Source: Cystobasidium ongulense (Eukaryota; Basidiomycota; Cystobasidiomycetes; Cystobasidiales; Cystobasidiaceae). From it: a DNA stretch of 64,000 nt. The stretch is from positions 378,629 through 442,628 of the forward strand of contig BQUP01000003.1 in the NCBI GenBank assembly GCA_022835595.1, written 5' to 3'. Every line of letters begins with the position of its first letter. Positions within the stretch are counted from its first letter, which is position 1. The notes beneath the pieces are model-generated. The model made no database searches. It saw only the letters and a program-made list of their open reading frames with translations, and was not told the DNA's origin. Position numbers and translations under genes: made by a program. Positions 1-12,033 of this stretch are shown one piece after another.

Positions 1-1031
1 AAGAAGTACCTAAATTTCTGTCTGCTATTATCGCTTTACCTATTTTACCATTTGCAGCTTTGATAGTTACAGTTTCTTTTGTTTTTTTGCACATTTCACA
101 GGATGTGTTTTGTTTGTTTTTTTGAGTATATTGTGAGTTTCAATCAGGGTTTTTGTGGTTTTCGGGTTTTTTCATGGTGAGAGATGAAGAGCATTGAAAA
201 TGACTTAGTCACTGCAATGCATCTATGCATTCGCGGAAACGGGTAGGAAAAATTAAACGTAAAGATTGACTCACTTCCGCATAGAGTATTATGTTGACTT
301 GCACCAAATCCATCAAAGATAGAATTCGGTACCGCTAATCTCGGTAATTGGATACCTAGCGTATCCGGGAAGTAGGTCGATAGACCACAAGCACCACCTG
401 TATTATATGTATTCGAACATACTTCAGGTGAATCATAACTGTATACCGATAATTCACATGGTTTGAAACCTGCAACTTCTGCTTTAGACTCGAATGATGC
501 GGCGCGATTTACAGGAGCAGCGGGGACTTTAGGTATAACCGGAACTTCAGGGACAACAGGAGCCGGAGTAGTAGTACGAGTTACTGGTTGTGTTGAAGTG
601 GAGGGAAGAGGTAGAACAGAGGAGGTTGGGGATGCTGCAGGAGCAGAAGAATCTACTAGAGCAGAAGCAAGATAGGAAGTCGAGAGAATCGAAGAGGTAG
701 AGGTAGAAGGAGAAAGTTTTTGTGAATCATAGTCTTGTGGCAGTTCGAGGGCATCTGCTATCTTATATTCATGTACCGGTTTCTTGACATGTTTTTCGAT
801 TCTTTTTGTAGCAGTTATAGTTACCAAGGTAGTTGTGATAGTGGTGACTGTATGCTCGACCGTCCTTGTAGGGGCGGGATATACCGAAATTGTACTCGTT
901 ATGGTCCTCCGAGGCACACAATACCCCCCTCTATGCACTACGTAAGACTTTGCTGTGCTTGGAAGTGGCGCTAACAAGGAGGTGAGGAGGGCGAGGATTG
1001 CAACGACACGAGTCGTAGACGATAGAACCAT
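1..1031 (-). CDS. Secreted double-psi beta-barrel (RlpA/barwin-like) protein, 3' end cut by window edge
   Basis: The ATG at 1031 opens a hydrophobic signal peptide (about residues 1-27, ending near PSTAKS). A Ser/Thr/Pro-rich, probably O-glycosylated stretch follows (about 100-180), then a Cys-containing domain starting near CGLSTYFPDTLG. The first exon is 275-1031. I place a donor GTGAGT at 274 and an acceptor AG at 76-77, so the second exon runs from 75 off the left edge. The phase-1 join gives LCGKTVTIKAANGKIGKA, the conserved CGKxVTI strand of RlpA/barwin/expansin-like double-psi barrels, which supports the splice. Such small secreted fungal proteins are linked to walls or host surfaces; the exact role here is unknown. 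The intron is about 200 nt, long for this window, and its acceptor is preceded by A-rich rather than pyrimidine-rich sequence. Confidence 0.75.
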
Positions 1032-1970
1032 GGTTTAAACGTTGAACGATGATATTATGTATTGCTTATGCTTTGATTGTTCTGATGCAGCTGGGCTTGT
1101 TTCGAGGTGGTCCTAGAGAGCGTGCGGCGGGCGGAGTAGCCTTGTGTGGACAGCTGCCTGCAAGAAAGAGGTGAGGCCGGATGAGGGAGGTTCGTCGTGC
1201 TGTTACCACTGGGTGAGTTAGTGATTCAGTGAGCGTGATGGTATGTACCTCGTCCTGCGAGTCAAGGTGTATGAAGACTGTCCAAGCGCCTCGCCTTGAG
1301 AAGAGGACAGCAGCAACGAAGCCAGCCTGCAGAATAAAAGCTGAGATGCGTTGAGCGAGCTGATGAAACGCCAGCGTGCCCCTGCTATGCTATGCTACCC
1401 AGTACAAACAACCAAACGCGAGTGTCTGCGCATGCTGCCCCGTGGCCTGCTGGTCATTCGTCTGTCTTGCTCGCCTTGCTCGCTTGGATGGCGCTCTGAC
1501 GGCGGTCCTTTGGCTTGTATGCGATGCAAAGTAGGCGACGGGCCATGCTGCCGGTGCCGTCTGCGTTTAGTCGGATGTTGTCGAGCATGTGAAGTGTCGA
1601 GTGGCTGCTGTCTGTCTGTCAGTTGGTACTGCTGCAGTCGTCCACAGCAAAGCCAGCGAGTTGAATCAAAGGCCGGCCAGCAAGATCCGCTGTGCTGGAT
1701 ACGGCCATAATACTAATGGCAAGGATAGGTGCATGCTGTATGATGCGCTTCTTGCTCCACTGCTCCTCTACCCCACTTACTATCATTCCCGCTTACCGCT
1801 TTGCCTGCTGCCGTGGTGAGCATCCGACTTGCTCCACTCGAGGTCCGGCGAACTGAATGGGGCACCATCTTCAGCTTGATTTCATTCCACTTCCAACCAA
1901 CATCAACCAGTATTCCACCAATGTCACACTCACACCCACACCCCACCTGCTGAGTGCCCGTCTCGGCACG
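1032..1970. other. GC-rich divergent upstream region
   Basis: No gene supported. It separates two divergent genes and presumably holds both promoters. It is GC-rich, with many GCTGC and TGCC words, so the open frames here are Cys/Arg-rich and do not look like protein. An in-frame ATG at 1857 could be an earlier start for the plus-strand gene. Confidence 0.5.
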
Positions 1971-3077
1971 ATGCACACACGCCCTCTCTCGGTCATGGAG
2001 GAACATGGCCATCACATCCTCGTCTCGCCAGCTTCAGCATCCAGCGCGACATCACTCGCAGCGACATTGACGCCTGGCACTCCGACCGCACTAGACGAGC
2101 AGAAGCACACTCTCGCACTGAGCAGCATCAACCTGAACCTATCCTCGTCGTCTTCAAACCCAGTACCCGGTCCACCATCGTCCGCCTCCGAAAGCAGCGA
2201 TAATGGCTCCCTGCTCTCGTCCCTCGATGATACAGACGACGATGACTTTGACAACGACAACGACGACATATCAGACTATGGCTCAGAGATACGCCATCAG
2301 CGTGCCAAACAAGCTGCGAGGATACTGCTGTCTCAATGCCTGTTCGAGGTGGGTCAGATCCTTCCATCAGTGCAATGCAGTGTGTCATCCGGCTATCATT
2401 CATTACACCTGCTGATCATTCGAACGACCCGCCAACCAGGACAATCCCCGCTACTACTCTGAAGACGCATACTCGCGATCTGGAAGACTAGGTCTCGCTC
2501 CTATTACCCTCCTCTTGAATCCTGTAAGTCATCAATCACTCCGTCCCACCTTTTTCCGTCCGCGGGCATTGCCTGCCCTTTTCGTATGCAAAGAGAGGGT
2601 CACGTGCCGGAATAAAGCGGGCATCCCTCACACACACCGGCTATCGTGATGTTGACGTATTTACAACATATGAATTTAAATAGGAAACACCATGTCCAAC
2701 AAAGATAATTCCATTACCTACAATCAACACTTCGGAAAGTAATAATTACGCTTCTTCAAATTCCTCATTGGACGACGACGACAATGAAGAAGATGAAGAG
2801 GTGAGTTTTTCTGTCATTTTCGGAAGGACCGGCATTTTCCATCACCACCTCGGCGACATTTTCCGATCCCACGCTGCGCCGAGCTATCCCTGATTTCCTA
2901 TGATATATGGGCGAAAATCACTGTCCTTTCTCCGATGCAATTCTTGCATTGATCAACATGCTGATGTCCCATCTATATTTTCTATCTTGATTCCATCTCT
3001 GCTGTACTTTGGACGTATAGAACGCCCGGGCGATTCAAGAAGCGCAGCGAGCTTCGCTCTTTATTCGGTTACTATAG
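1971..3077 (+). CDS. Hypothetical acidic, Ser-rich protein
   Basis: No family recognised. My model has exons 1971-2348, 2440-2523, 2684-2800 and 3021-3077, all joined in phase 0 with GT-AG borders. The product is about 211 residues. Residues 20-100 are Ser/Thr/Pro-rich with an acidic run (DDTDDDDFDNDND). Then come a basic helix around RHQRAKQAARILLSQCLFE, a Tyr-containing segment (DNPRYYSEDAYSRSGRLG) and a second acidic run (LDDDDNEEDEE). The last exon adds NARAIQEAQRASLFIRLL. The alternating acidic and basic low-complexity layout suggests a nuclear or chromatin-related protein, but that is only inference. An in-frame ATG at 1857 would add 38 residues. The 3' end is the weakest part, because the final exon is also open in other frames. 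Confidence 0.5.
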
Positions 3078-3856
3078 CAGGCGTCTTACCCACTCAGAAG
3101 GCCATGAACCACATTCATATTCATCCAAACCCCAGCAAGAGTATAGTATTAGAGGAGCATCCCACTTCACGATGGAAGAATGGCAAAGAATTGTGGGGTC
3201 GCTTAACACCAATGGACTATTCTCATACTCCTGCACAAAAGGATTACCTGTCCCGATTGTTAAACATAGCCTGTGTGATATATAGCATTATTGAGAGCTT
3301 TCAAGTCTCTCTTTCCTGTAGCCTTTTTCTTGTCATTTTGTATGGTTACTACTTGCCTAGTACGAGCTTGTTGTAGGATAAAGACCGTACATTCGACCCG
3401 GCGTCAATGGTATAGAGTATGCTAGGCCGTTCTCGTCTTTTATCACTGTCATTACGAATCGAAGATGAACGTCGTCAAAGAGGTTCGCGTACAGTGGGCC
3501 ATGGACCAGGTGAACGAAACCGAAGCAGGCCGTCCACTTGTTGGCGGTAATCGCGAAGACAGTCCGACCAACACGAGCAAGTACAGAAACCGCTATTGTC
3601 GTTATGATAGATTATTACATTCTTCAACAATGCGAACATCTCGAATGCCTTGGTGCTAATTGCGTTCCGCTGCTTCACATGCACGTGCCTTTGTAGATTA
3701 TCTCGATCAAGTCCTTCGCTAGGCAAACAAAAGCCGGCAAGGCAATTGCGAATTGTAATCATCCCAGCAGTGTTGCATTCGCACCATTAGCATACTCTAC
3801 ATACTATCATCTTATAGCAGTCTACTGCCTACCCACACTCTCTTGGACCTGCCGCC
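3078..3856. other. Intergenic stretch with an unexplained open frame
   Basis: No gene supported. Two overlapping plus-strand frames stay open to about 3290 past the predicted stop, which may mean the upstream gene ends differently. The rest looks like 3' flank and the promoter of the GPI-protein gene. Confidence 0.35.
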
Positions 3857-5045
3857 ATGCTCTCCCTACTCGTCACCGCGGCTTCGGCACTCGCTCTCGC
3901 GAGAACCGCACAGGCGACCGTCAGCGTTACCTTTCCTGTTGGAGCGTCGACTTGCACAGGTGGACAGGGTGAGTCGTACACCAGATGCAGCAGTCGTCAT
4001 GCTATAATGGACTCCGACTGTCCGGTGGTGGTTTGCCCCGGTGGAAGCATGGAGGCCCCGGCTGCGCTGACACCGATGATATACCGTACACCGCAATCCA
4101 CAGCATGCGGACCTATCAAATGGCAAATCGACGATGCAATCCTACCGCTGGGTTCATCATTCGGCCAAACATCAGTTGGGATATACACTGGTTCAGTCAA
4201 TCAACAGACCCTTTTCTTTGACATTGGTACCGTTAGTGACCCTACTGCAATGTTGGAATTGCCTTCTGTCGTTATTCCTGGTGAGTCGCTCTCCTATATT
4301 GAATCAGCACGCTATTACTATGCTCTCGTGTAGAAGTTTCAATTGACCGGGTCATTACCCTTTCCCTTTCCTTTTCGCTGGGTGTGTGTCACTTCTTGTT
4401 CCTTTTTGCAACGCACGTGCCCTCGAATACGCAACGTAAACAGCCAACCTCGGACCAAATGGAGATTTCTAGTGAGTTATCGAACTGAGCCTTTCCTATC
4501 TTCTAATCGCCTGGCGTCTCGAGCTGGTTTCCTGAGTCAACATTGATTGACACTTCTTTCTACTTGCTTTCATTTATCAGCTTCGTACGATTCCAATCTG
4601 TCGATGCTGTTGATCCCGCTACTGGCTATCCACTACAAGCGTTCTCTGCCAAGTTCACGTAAGAGCGCTCAAGTTCATACGCGCACTTGCATCCCAGATA
4701 ATGTCCAGTATCCAGTTAGCTGAACTGTCCCTTGTCTCTTTTTGCTTTTCCAATAGTCTGTCAGGCATGACTGGTGAATTATCAGAAGAAGCACTAGCTC
4801 AAATATCAGGTGTTTCAAGCGTTACACCCGCTAGAACTTCATCCACCAGATTAGCAAGCACAAGATCAAGTACTCTTCCTGGTACATCTACTGGAACTAC
4901 TGCTGGAATCGGTGCAAATGCTCAAGCTACTGGTGTTAAAAAGAATGTAACCGAAGAAACTGGTGATGCTATGATCGGATATAAGAGTGCTGTCTCGGTT
5001 AGCTTGGCTGCTTTTATGGGCACTGCTGCTTATTTGGCCCTTTAA
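3857..5045 (+). CDS. GPI-anchored Kre9/Knh-like cell-wall protein
   Basis: The ATG at 3857 begins a signal peptide (about residues 1-21, ending TAQA). Exons: 3857-3968, 4104-4280, 4334-4381, 4444-4471, 4581-4658 and 4757-5045; every junction keeps phase with GT and AG borders. The N-terminal domain has the beta-sandwich pattern of the Ser/Thr-rich GPI-anchored Kre9/Knh family: IKWQIDD, VGIYTGSVNQQT and, across two introns, ANLGPNGDFYFVRFQS. A Ser/Thr-rich stalk of about 70 residues follows. The C terminus ends in a hydrophobic segment (SVSLAAFMGTAAYLAL), the expected GPI-attachment signal. Family members act at the wall or in beta-1,6-glucan assembly. Several exons are tiny (28, 48 and 78 nt), so an automatic gene call may miss them. 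Confidence 0.85.
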
Positions 5046-5940
5046 AAGAAAAGGAGAAGGAGCAGCAAAAAGGTTCCCATTCCAAGGTCAAGGTGCTTTA
5101 TTCTGATACGAGAGACTTTACTACCCACATTCTTTTTCGATAACGGTTCGCAAAAAAAATGAAGAATACGACAGTGCGGTCCCCACAACCAAGGAAAACA
5201 CACCCAACCACCTCCCTTTGCTTTTTATCCTATCTTTCCGAGCAAGGCTTGCGAAAATATCATGCTGGGCATATATCTCCCTCCAAGCTTTGCTGAATCT
5301 ATTATTTACCCACATCTTTCAATACCTTTCAAATAAATTACGTACACCTTTCGTAGCAGATTTAATCCCTTCCATTCAGTTCCACCAAGTTGCGACAGAG
5401 TGTCGCGCCTGTATGCCTTGTTTTGAGTGACTCCCTATTTGTTATATCCCCTTCGATGCTTTCTGCTTACGCTTTTGTGATTTGGAGGGTTCTCGTTTCA
5501 GTCTCCTCTTGGTTGGACTGTAGTCTTTAGTATCCCTAGTCTTTCATCTTGATTTGCTTCATTTCGAAAAAGGGCTACCAGATCCGGAAGAGGAATTCAA
5601 GAATTGAGCTACTTGATCTTAAGGATCAGACTGATAAATCAGAGGAATCTCTTGTACTTGAGCTTTCTTTCGTTCGTTCCTCGGCTGTTCTTGCTTGAAA
5701 GCTACGGCTTTCAGTAGTAGATTACAGTTTAAAAGGAAGGAAATAAATAGTAACGGTTTGCTTCTTCAAGCAAGTCGAGTGGGGCCGTGCATTCAAGCAA
5801 TTGAGTGTTATTATTTGTTGTTCGTTGTTTCGCGTCTTTGCTTTCCCAAATGAACCCTCGAGATCTTCGCCACAACCGCCAACAGCTGTCTTCGATGCCA
5901 TGCTTGCCTGTCTGCTTCAAAGCATCATCATCATTGAAAT
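5046..5940. other. Intergenic region, nothing recognised
   Basis: Downstream of the GPI-protein gene and upstream of COX20. AT-rich and pyrimidine-rich stretches, no credible coding frame or RNA gene seen. Presumably the 3' UTR of one gene and the promoter and 5' UTR of the next. Confidence 0.5.
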
Positions 5941-6811
5941 ATGGCGGACCCACTACCCAGCAGGAGCAAGACTGATGCATCAAGCTCAAAGAAGCCAGAG
6001 ATAACAGCCGAGATATCACCTTCTGATGCGTATCTACTAGCGATGAAGGTAAGCGTTTTTTAAATGGATGATCGAGACGAAAGAGAGAGAGAGAGAGAGA
6101 CGACACTCCATCTTCCTGAAAGGTGAACCTTGCTGACTCGTGTGATGTTCTTCCCCTGTCTGTCTCTGCGTGCCTACCCTGTCCTTTCCGATGATTTGAT
6201 CAACAGCAAATCGACCTCAAGAAGGATATCTCAAACCTGGGCGGTATGCCTTGTTCTAGACAGAGCTTGTTGCTCGGTATAAGCGGTGGTGCCGCTGTTG
6301 GTGCAATCAGATTCCTAAGCAGTAGACGTGAGATTCAACTTTATCATATTTGTAAAAGCGTGCTCCTCGAACATACTAATGATACAATCTTTGATCCACA
6401 CTCCGATCTTTCCAAACATTACTCGTGAACCGCTTGCTTGACTATGATGCTACCAACCACCTCCCTATTACATGGAAAACCCGAAACTGAACAGGTCCAT
6501 TATCAAGTTCGAATTGGGCAGTAGCGACATGGGCAATACTAAGTCTAACATCATGGGAAGTTTGTCGAAGATCATTAGCGAAAGAGCAAGCTCAAATGAA
6601 GACGGTAATGGCGGATTATAGGGCTAAGATAAAACAGAAGGATTCTTCTTCGGGGAAAAGTAGATTAGATGAACATCATGTTAAGGGACCTCATATAGGT
6701 GGTGTCTGGATGGGTGAAAAAGGCAAAGAAATACTTGAACATGGCGGAAATGCGTCGTCCAGTCCATCAAATCAAGGGACAACCACCGCCAACGGGAAGC
6801 GGGTAGTCTGA
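5941..6811 (+). CDS. COX20: Cytochrome c oxidase assembly protein Cox20
   Basis: Exons 5941-6048, 6207-6327 and 6495-6811, all GT-AG and in phase, give about 181 residues. Cox20 is an inner-membrane chaperone for Cox2 maturation. The family pattern is clear: the Pro-Cys-Arg start of the first membrane segment (MPCSRQSLLLGISGG), the following GAIRFLSSR loop, then the second membrane segment NWAVATWAILSLTSWEVCR with the conserved Asn-Trp and Trp-Glu-x-Cys-Arg. A Lys-rich helix follows, and then a low-complexity tail of about 80 residues, longer than in yeast, containing VKGPHIGGVWMG. The start is the first ATG and the frame is open through the exon-1 donor GTAAGC. Intron 1 contains a GA microsatellite. 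Other readings are unlikely. Confidence 0.88.
6083..6100 (+). repeat. (GA)n microsatellite in COX20 intron 1
   Basis: Nine consecutive GA units inside the first intron of COX20. It is a simple sequence repeat with no other function visible. Confidence 0.9.
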
Positions 6812-7193
6812 AAGCACAGACGCATAGGCGAATGACATTTCAGAAGGAATTTGTTGTTGTAGAACCATTTACTCGGTAGTGCACAATCAAGCAATGCATT
6901 TTCAATTAACCAAAGATCTACTTCAGAAGACATATGGAAACGGACAATATCGCTGTCAAGTCCGTAAGCAGCGCGACCCAATGATTCAGCGCTACGTAAT
7001 AATGCGGCGAATTCCGGGTTACGTAGGAATGATGCAGGCACAGCAAACTTCTGAAGACTTGAAGATGCGCACACTTGAAGAAGGAGAGTAAGTCCAGGGA
7101 TGAAGTCTAACATAGACCTAGAAGATGCAAGTCGACGATTTAAGGGGGCTCGTATATTCCGATAGGCGTAAGTTGTCCGTCAAATGAATGTTT
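6812..7193. other. Convergent 3' flank between COX20 and the dehydrogenase
   Basis: A minus-strand frame (about 6772-7113, 113 codons) is open but overlaps the COX20 end and has no recognisable domain. I treat the stretch as the 3' UTRs of two convergent genes. Confidence 0.45.
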
Positions 7194-8733
7194 CTAGCAG
7201 TAAGGCGCGACTTCTTTCTCCAGCCAATTCCAGCTGATCACAGTATGAATGCATCAGCTTCGAGCTACACAGAAGTACATGATAATTGGTAGGCCAACTC
7301 AAACTTACAGTTTCTCACCGACACCAGGTGCTTTAGTATCTTTACGAGCAACTCCATATCTTCCAAATGGAATAAGGTAAGATCCGTTACGTTCGGGTTT
7401 TCCTGCTTCTGGCATTAAACCTGCGTAGAGTTGGGTCAAAGCGCCCATGTGCACTGGATATGCAATCGGTTTCTGTATCCAGAGCGTGCGTATGAGAGTG
7501 ACAATCAGTCTCAAGGCCCGGCACCAAAAATACCGCCGTGTGGTCACTCACGATAAGAGACCGCTCCACGAAACTAGAGTACCGTGTGAGTTCAGTCTTT
7601 ATAACACCAGGGTTTAAACTATGTGCAGTAATTCCTTTATCACCATAATGTTTTGCGATTTCATTTGCAACGATAATATTAGACCATTTACTCTGACCAT
7701 AAGCTTCCCATTTTGAAGATAATTTATTAGGATCTTCGAACTTGAAACCTCCAGTTGGAGCTCCTGCGTGTCCATTTGAAGAAGTATTGATGACTCGTAC
7801 GATATTATAATCTTTGGGTAATGTTGGATCTGATTTTATTGATTGTGCTGTTGAGACCATCACTGGCAGGAGTAATTTTGTGAATAAAAATGGCCCAATT
7901 ACATTTACACCTAATTGTTGCTCGTATCCCTGCTTTGTCTTCATATCTGGTGGACTAGCCATGACACCTGCATTGTTGAAGAGGAGATGGAGTTTATCCT
8001 CCTTTCTATGTGACGGGAAGTTTGACATGAGGCGGTTGCAAAAGAAAAAGGGCAAATACAAGCGCTATCAGATCTCGAAAGTCTTATACACAAGCATCGG
8101 AGAAACCTACGATGTGAACTCTTCAGCACTCGCTTTAACACTAGGAAGATCTCCCAAATCCAAGTGGAGATAATGAATATCATTCTTTCCAGTATCGGCA
8201 ATGAGCTCTTTCATAGCTGCTGTTGCTTTCTCTTCTGATCTAGCGGCCATATAGACCTGTTCCAAGATCACATAACGGGCAAGAGAGGGAAAGTACAGAG
8301 TCAGCAGAGGTATCCTGGGAGAGTGCGTTTATACATGAATCTAGCACGTGAAAAGACCCCAACGGAGAATGAAGGCAAGCCTTCAAAGTACGGAATAACG
8401 AAAGAAACACATACCTTGCAATTCTTCTTCAATAATACTCTGCATGTTTCTTTCCCGATACCAACATTTGAGCCTGTGACGATAGCTATTCTACCAGTTT
8501 GATCAGGTAAGTCATCGATGGTGAAAGTAGGTTTGGCTGTGAACGAGTCCCAATGTTCAGGAATCAAACCATAGGCAGGTTTATAGGATATGATAGTATA
8601 GAAGTTTGTAAACGATGGTTCCGAGGGACAGACACGAGTGTCAGCGATAGTTATCATAGGACCTGGTCATCGAGCCAGCAAGCAACTCACGAGCCCAGAG
8701 CTCGCCGAGCATCTGACGATAGACGGGATCCAT
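7194..8733 (-). CDS. Short-chain dehydrogenase/reductase (retinol dehydrogenase-like)
   Basis: Classical-to-extended SDR with an NAD(P)-binding Rossmann fold. Visible motifs: TGSNVGIGKE (glycine-rich cofactor loop), NNAGVMA, a Ser in INTSS, and the catalytic YGQSK. The start chosen is ATG 8733: exon 1 (8691-8733) joins across a 154-nt intron to the exon at 8536, giving LWAPKPTFTIDDLPDQTGR, the usual approach to the cofactor loop. The last exon is tiny (7194-7233) after a 75-nt intron (7234-7308) and supplies LWNWLEKEV, the standard C-terminal helix of this group. Starting instead at the ATG at 8657 would leave an odd N terminus. Substrate cannot be inferred; fungal relatives reduce aldehydes or ketones of lipids and xenobiotics. 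About 335 residues. Confidence 0.85.
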
Positions 8734-9123
8734 GGTATCGCTAGCAGATGAGATTGAATGCACGTAACGCGGAGTGCCGTATGCGATTGCGAGGTTGGTG
8801 AGTGCTCGAGGTGTATCTATCGGCTTCGGATGCAGCATCAGGGCGAGGCAAGCAGGCGGCAAATGATCCGAGTGGCAAGCGATAAGTGAAGTGGAAACGA
8901 ACAACATAGAACATAAATCTGTCATTGCTCTTTGTAGGGTTGATTCTTTTTAAGGATGATTCATCGAAAGCGGAAATGTAACCTGATATCAAAGCCTAAC
9001 CGTAACAATGGGGTGAGCGTGATTGTGATTAAATAGCTAGGGAAGAGGATATCGACTAGAGTATCGCCGAGGCCTATAACAAACTAGGATAGGAATCATG
9101 TCTATGCCCTTTGAAAGGTTGAT
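8734..9123. other. Intergenic region between dehydrogenase and transaldolase
   Basis: 390 bp between two minus-strand genes. It should hold the dehydrogenase promoter and the transaldolase 3' UTR. No motif recognised. Confidence 0.5.
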
Positions 9124-10757
9124 TTACTTTTCCAAGTGAGTTCTAAGGATATCCTTCAAAGTTTCAGCATCAGCAGCGAATTTATAAATTCCTTCATGTA
9201 ATTTATCAAAAGCCATTTGATCTTGAAGTAATTCCCATCTGAACTGTGGTTCATTATCGATGAATGAAACTTTTTCAATTGGATCATTCTTCTTTGCCGA
9301 TTCAACTGATAATTTTTGTACGACCTTTGCATCGGATTTTTGTAGTTTTTCTAAGAGTCCTGGTGCAATAGTTAGGAAATCGCATCCTGCAAGTTCCATG
9401 ATTTCATCGGTCTGCATCGAATGAACATATGCGTATGTCAGCTCGATTATATTGAGCAATTGTCGAAGCACAGACTGAACTCACGTTTCTGAATGAGGCA
9501 CCCATGACGATGGTCTTGTAGCCGTGTTGCTTGTAGTCTGTAGCATGAAGGGCCAGAGAGGGAGATGATTGTCAGTATAAATAACGCGTACAAGGGTGAC
9601 TTCTCAAGCGAAAAGCGAGCCACTAGATATTAGAAAAGACACCAACTCACAGTTGTAAATTCTCTTGACAGACTTTACACCAGGGTCATTAGCGCCAGCA
9701 TAATCACCATCTGGTTTCTTAGCCTTATTCCAATCCAAGATTCTTCCAACAAAGGGTGAAATGAGGGTAACACCAGCTTCAGCGCAAGCAACAGCTTGAC
9801 CGAATCCAAATAAGAGTGTCAAATTGCAGTGAATTCCATATTTGGCTTCTAATTCTCTGGCAGCTTGAATACCTTCCCATGTAGAGGCAATCTTGATTAG
9901 TATTCTGTCTTTCGAAACACCGACCGACTCGTAGAGCTCGATGAGGTGACGGGCCTGCAAATAAGACGAAAGTAAGCAACAAGTCATTGAAAGCTATCCA
10001 ACGCTAATAGAGAGAGAGAGCAGCGCACCTTGCGAATGTTAGCATCCTTGTCGAAAGAGAAACGAGCATCGACTTCGGTGGATACACGACCGGGGACAAT
10101 CTTCAAGATTTCGCTTCCAAACTCTACGAGCTGTGCATCATCACGCCCAGGAAGAATGCCAGACCTGGTCAGCATGCACACAAGGCTGACAGGAGGATGA
10201 CAGACGACTCACGAGTCTGTCGAGGCAGGCATCTGTCTGTGTCTTGATGTCGCTGTGGTTTTCGAGTTCCAATGGGCGGACATGGGCGGGGAACAGGCGG
10301 CGGCATCAGGTCAGCGCAATGGACGGCCGAGCTGGAGGGTGAGAGAAGGGAGGAGCGGAGGAGATTGAAGGAGCAGGAGCAGCATACACCAAGCACATAG
10401 AGTTTGCTGATGGTCGTGCATGCTGCCGTGTTCACTCGCTATGACTCCTCCGTCGGCCACCCTATCTCTCAAATATTGAGGAAGCCAACTCACCCGCCGT
10501 GTTCCTTTGCATACTTGACAGCAATGTCAATGAGCGAGGCGTACTTGGGGTCCTTGACAGCAGCTAGGATGAGTGAAGGGTTGGTAGTTGCGTCTTGAGG
10601 CTTGTAGGCTGCAATTCCCTGGAAGTCACCAGAGTCGCTGTTCACCCCAATGACGAGTTGTTAGCCCATGAGCGCTGCCATGACAAAGTGCGAGTTGGAC
10701 GCCGACTCACCTGACGACTGTGGTGAACTGCTTGAGCTGGTCGAGTGAGGTGGACAT
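9124..10757 (-). CDS. TAL1: Transaldolase (pentose phosphate pathway)
   Basis: Transfers a dihydroxyacetone unit between sedoheptulose-7-phosphate and glyceraldehyde-3-phosphate in the cytosol. The ATG at 10757 reads [15 protein letters not shown]. Family landmarks in order: [12 protein letters not shown] with the conserved Asp and TTNPS, then the short exon [13 protein letters not shown], then [16 protein letters not shown], then [16 protein letters not shown] with the Schiff-base Lys in IKIASTW, then [31 protein letters not shown] and a C-terminal exon ending HLEK at 9124. The gene has at least six short introns; the one between about 10490 and 10240 is about 250 nt. The last exon is visibly more AT-rich than the first ones. 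Length and motifs match class I transaldolases. Confidence 0.95.
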
Positions 10758-12033
10758 GGTGTGGATAGTCTGAGTGTTGCTATTCTAATGTGAGATTAGA
10801 ACCGGGTTGTGCAGAGCAGAGGGAGAAGGAAGTGTAGAGAAGACGGAATTCCTGCGAGTCCGGCGGGTAGCAGCGGTGGCGAATATCAATGGCCCATCCG
10901 AAGCTGGCAGAACGTGCAGCGACGAGACAGTATCGTTATCACGAGGATGCTGATAGCTGTATACACTGCATCCCATCCTCGTGTCCCTGCTCGCTGGCTT
11001 CCTTGACTGCATGTCTTGTCCGCTGACTCCGCCAAACCACGGACATGAAGTCATATAGTTGACCACGAAAATCCATTATTCATTACTTCCAAGATTCAAT
11101 AAAGGCTGATATGGATACCTGACGGCGTCATACTGTAGATAGACGGGTGCTCCAGCATTACTGTCCTGCCTCCAATGGCGTTCCAAAGACTCCGAGAACC
11201 GCCCGAAGGACCGAAGGGCTGTGGCGCACCTGCGACAGTAACTTGGAGTATAAGAGAGTCGGAACTACCTTGAAAAGTAATGAGCAGCGTTTCTAAATAA
11301 ATAAAGGTCACTTCCATTGCTTTGGTTCATCTGAATTTCTTTCATCAATCTTCAATACGTCAAAAAACACAGAAAGAAAAAGGGTAAATCTAGTCTAACA
11401 AAACAAAACAGAAAAATTGGGGAAAAAAGAAATGGAAAATAGTAATAAGAAGAAAAGAAAGGCTACCTATGATTTGCTTAAAGTCATGTGTTTCGGTTTT
11501 CTTTACCGTAGACGTGTGTATGGTTTGGGGAATTTGGGAGCTGGGTTGGAATTGGTTTTGGTTTAGCATTTGGGGATTGGCTACCGCCTTTGTGGCTTGT
11601 GGTGTGGATCTGGATCCAGTATGTGGCTCTGTGTGTAGTGTGTGTATAGGTTGTGAAAACTAATGAAGAGCGGCAGGAAAGAAAGGGGTAAAAGGAAAAA
11701 AGTTAAGAAATGATAGAGATAGAGAAGACGGGGGAAACATTGATGGCTAAAACGATGGACACAAGCTAACGAGGTAAAGAAGATGGTGACAAGGCACTAA
11801 TGTAGAAGAAATAGGGAATTAAAAGGGGATTTGTACCATGAAAGGATGAGAGGGTGACGAGCGCAAACTTAGAAGGGTGTTGGAGTCTGACGGTTTTCCC
11901 GACAAGGGTTCCCCGAGTAGATGAAAAAACCAAACCACGCTTTGCTAGAGGGAGCGAGGGAGCATCATTTTTCCCATGTCCATCCCTAAAAAAGTCTGGT
12001 AACTCTATATCTTTTCTGCTCCTCTTTTCTCTC
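10758..12033. other. Long intergenic region, purine-rich in the middle
   Basis: 1.3 kb between the transaldolase start and the YPD1 stop, both on the minus strand. 11,330-11,860 is strongly purine-rich on the plus strand (runs of AAGAAAG and AAAAGG type). Short open frames show no recognisable domain. It probably contains the transaldolase promoter and the YPD1 3' UTR. Confidence 0.45.

Noticed and set aside
6772-7113. 113-codon minus-strand frame between COX20 and the dehydrogenase
   Set aside because: It overlaps the COX20 coding end and lies in the shared 3' flank; no domain seen.
8663-8690. Possible 28-nt intron in the dehydrogenase
   Set aside because: A 154-nt intron ending at 8537 gives the correct family N terminus, so no ultra-short intron is needed.
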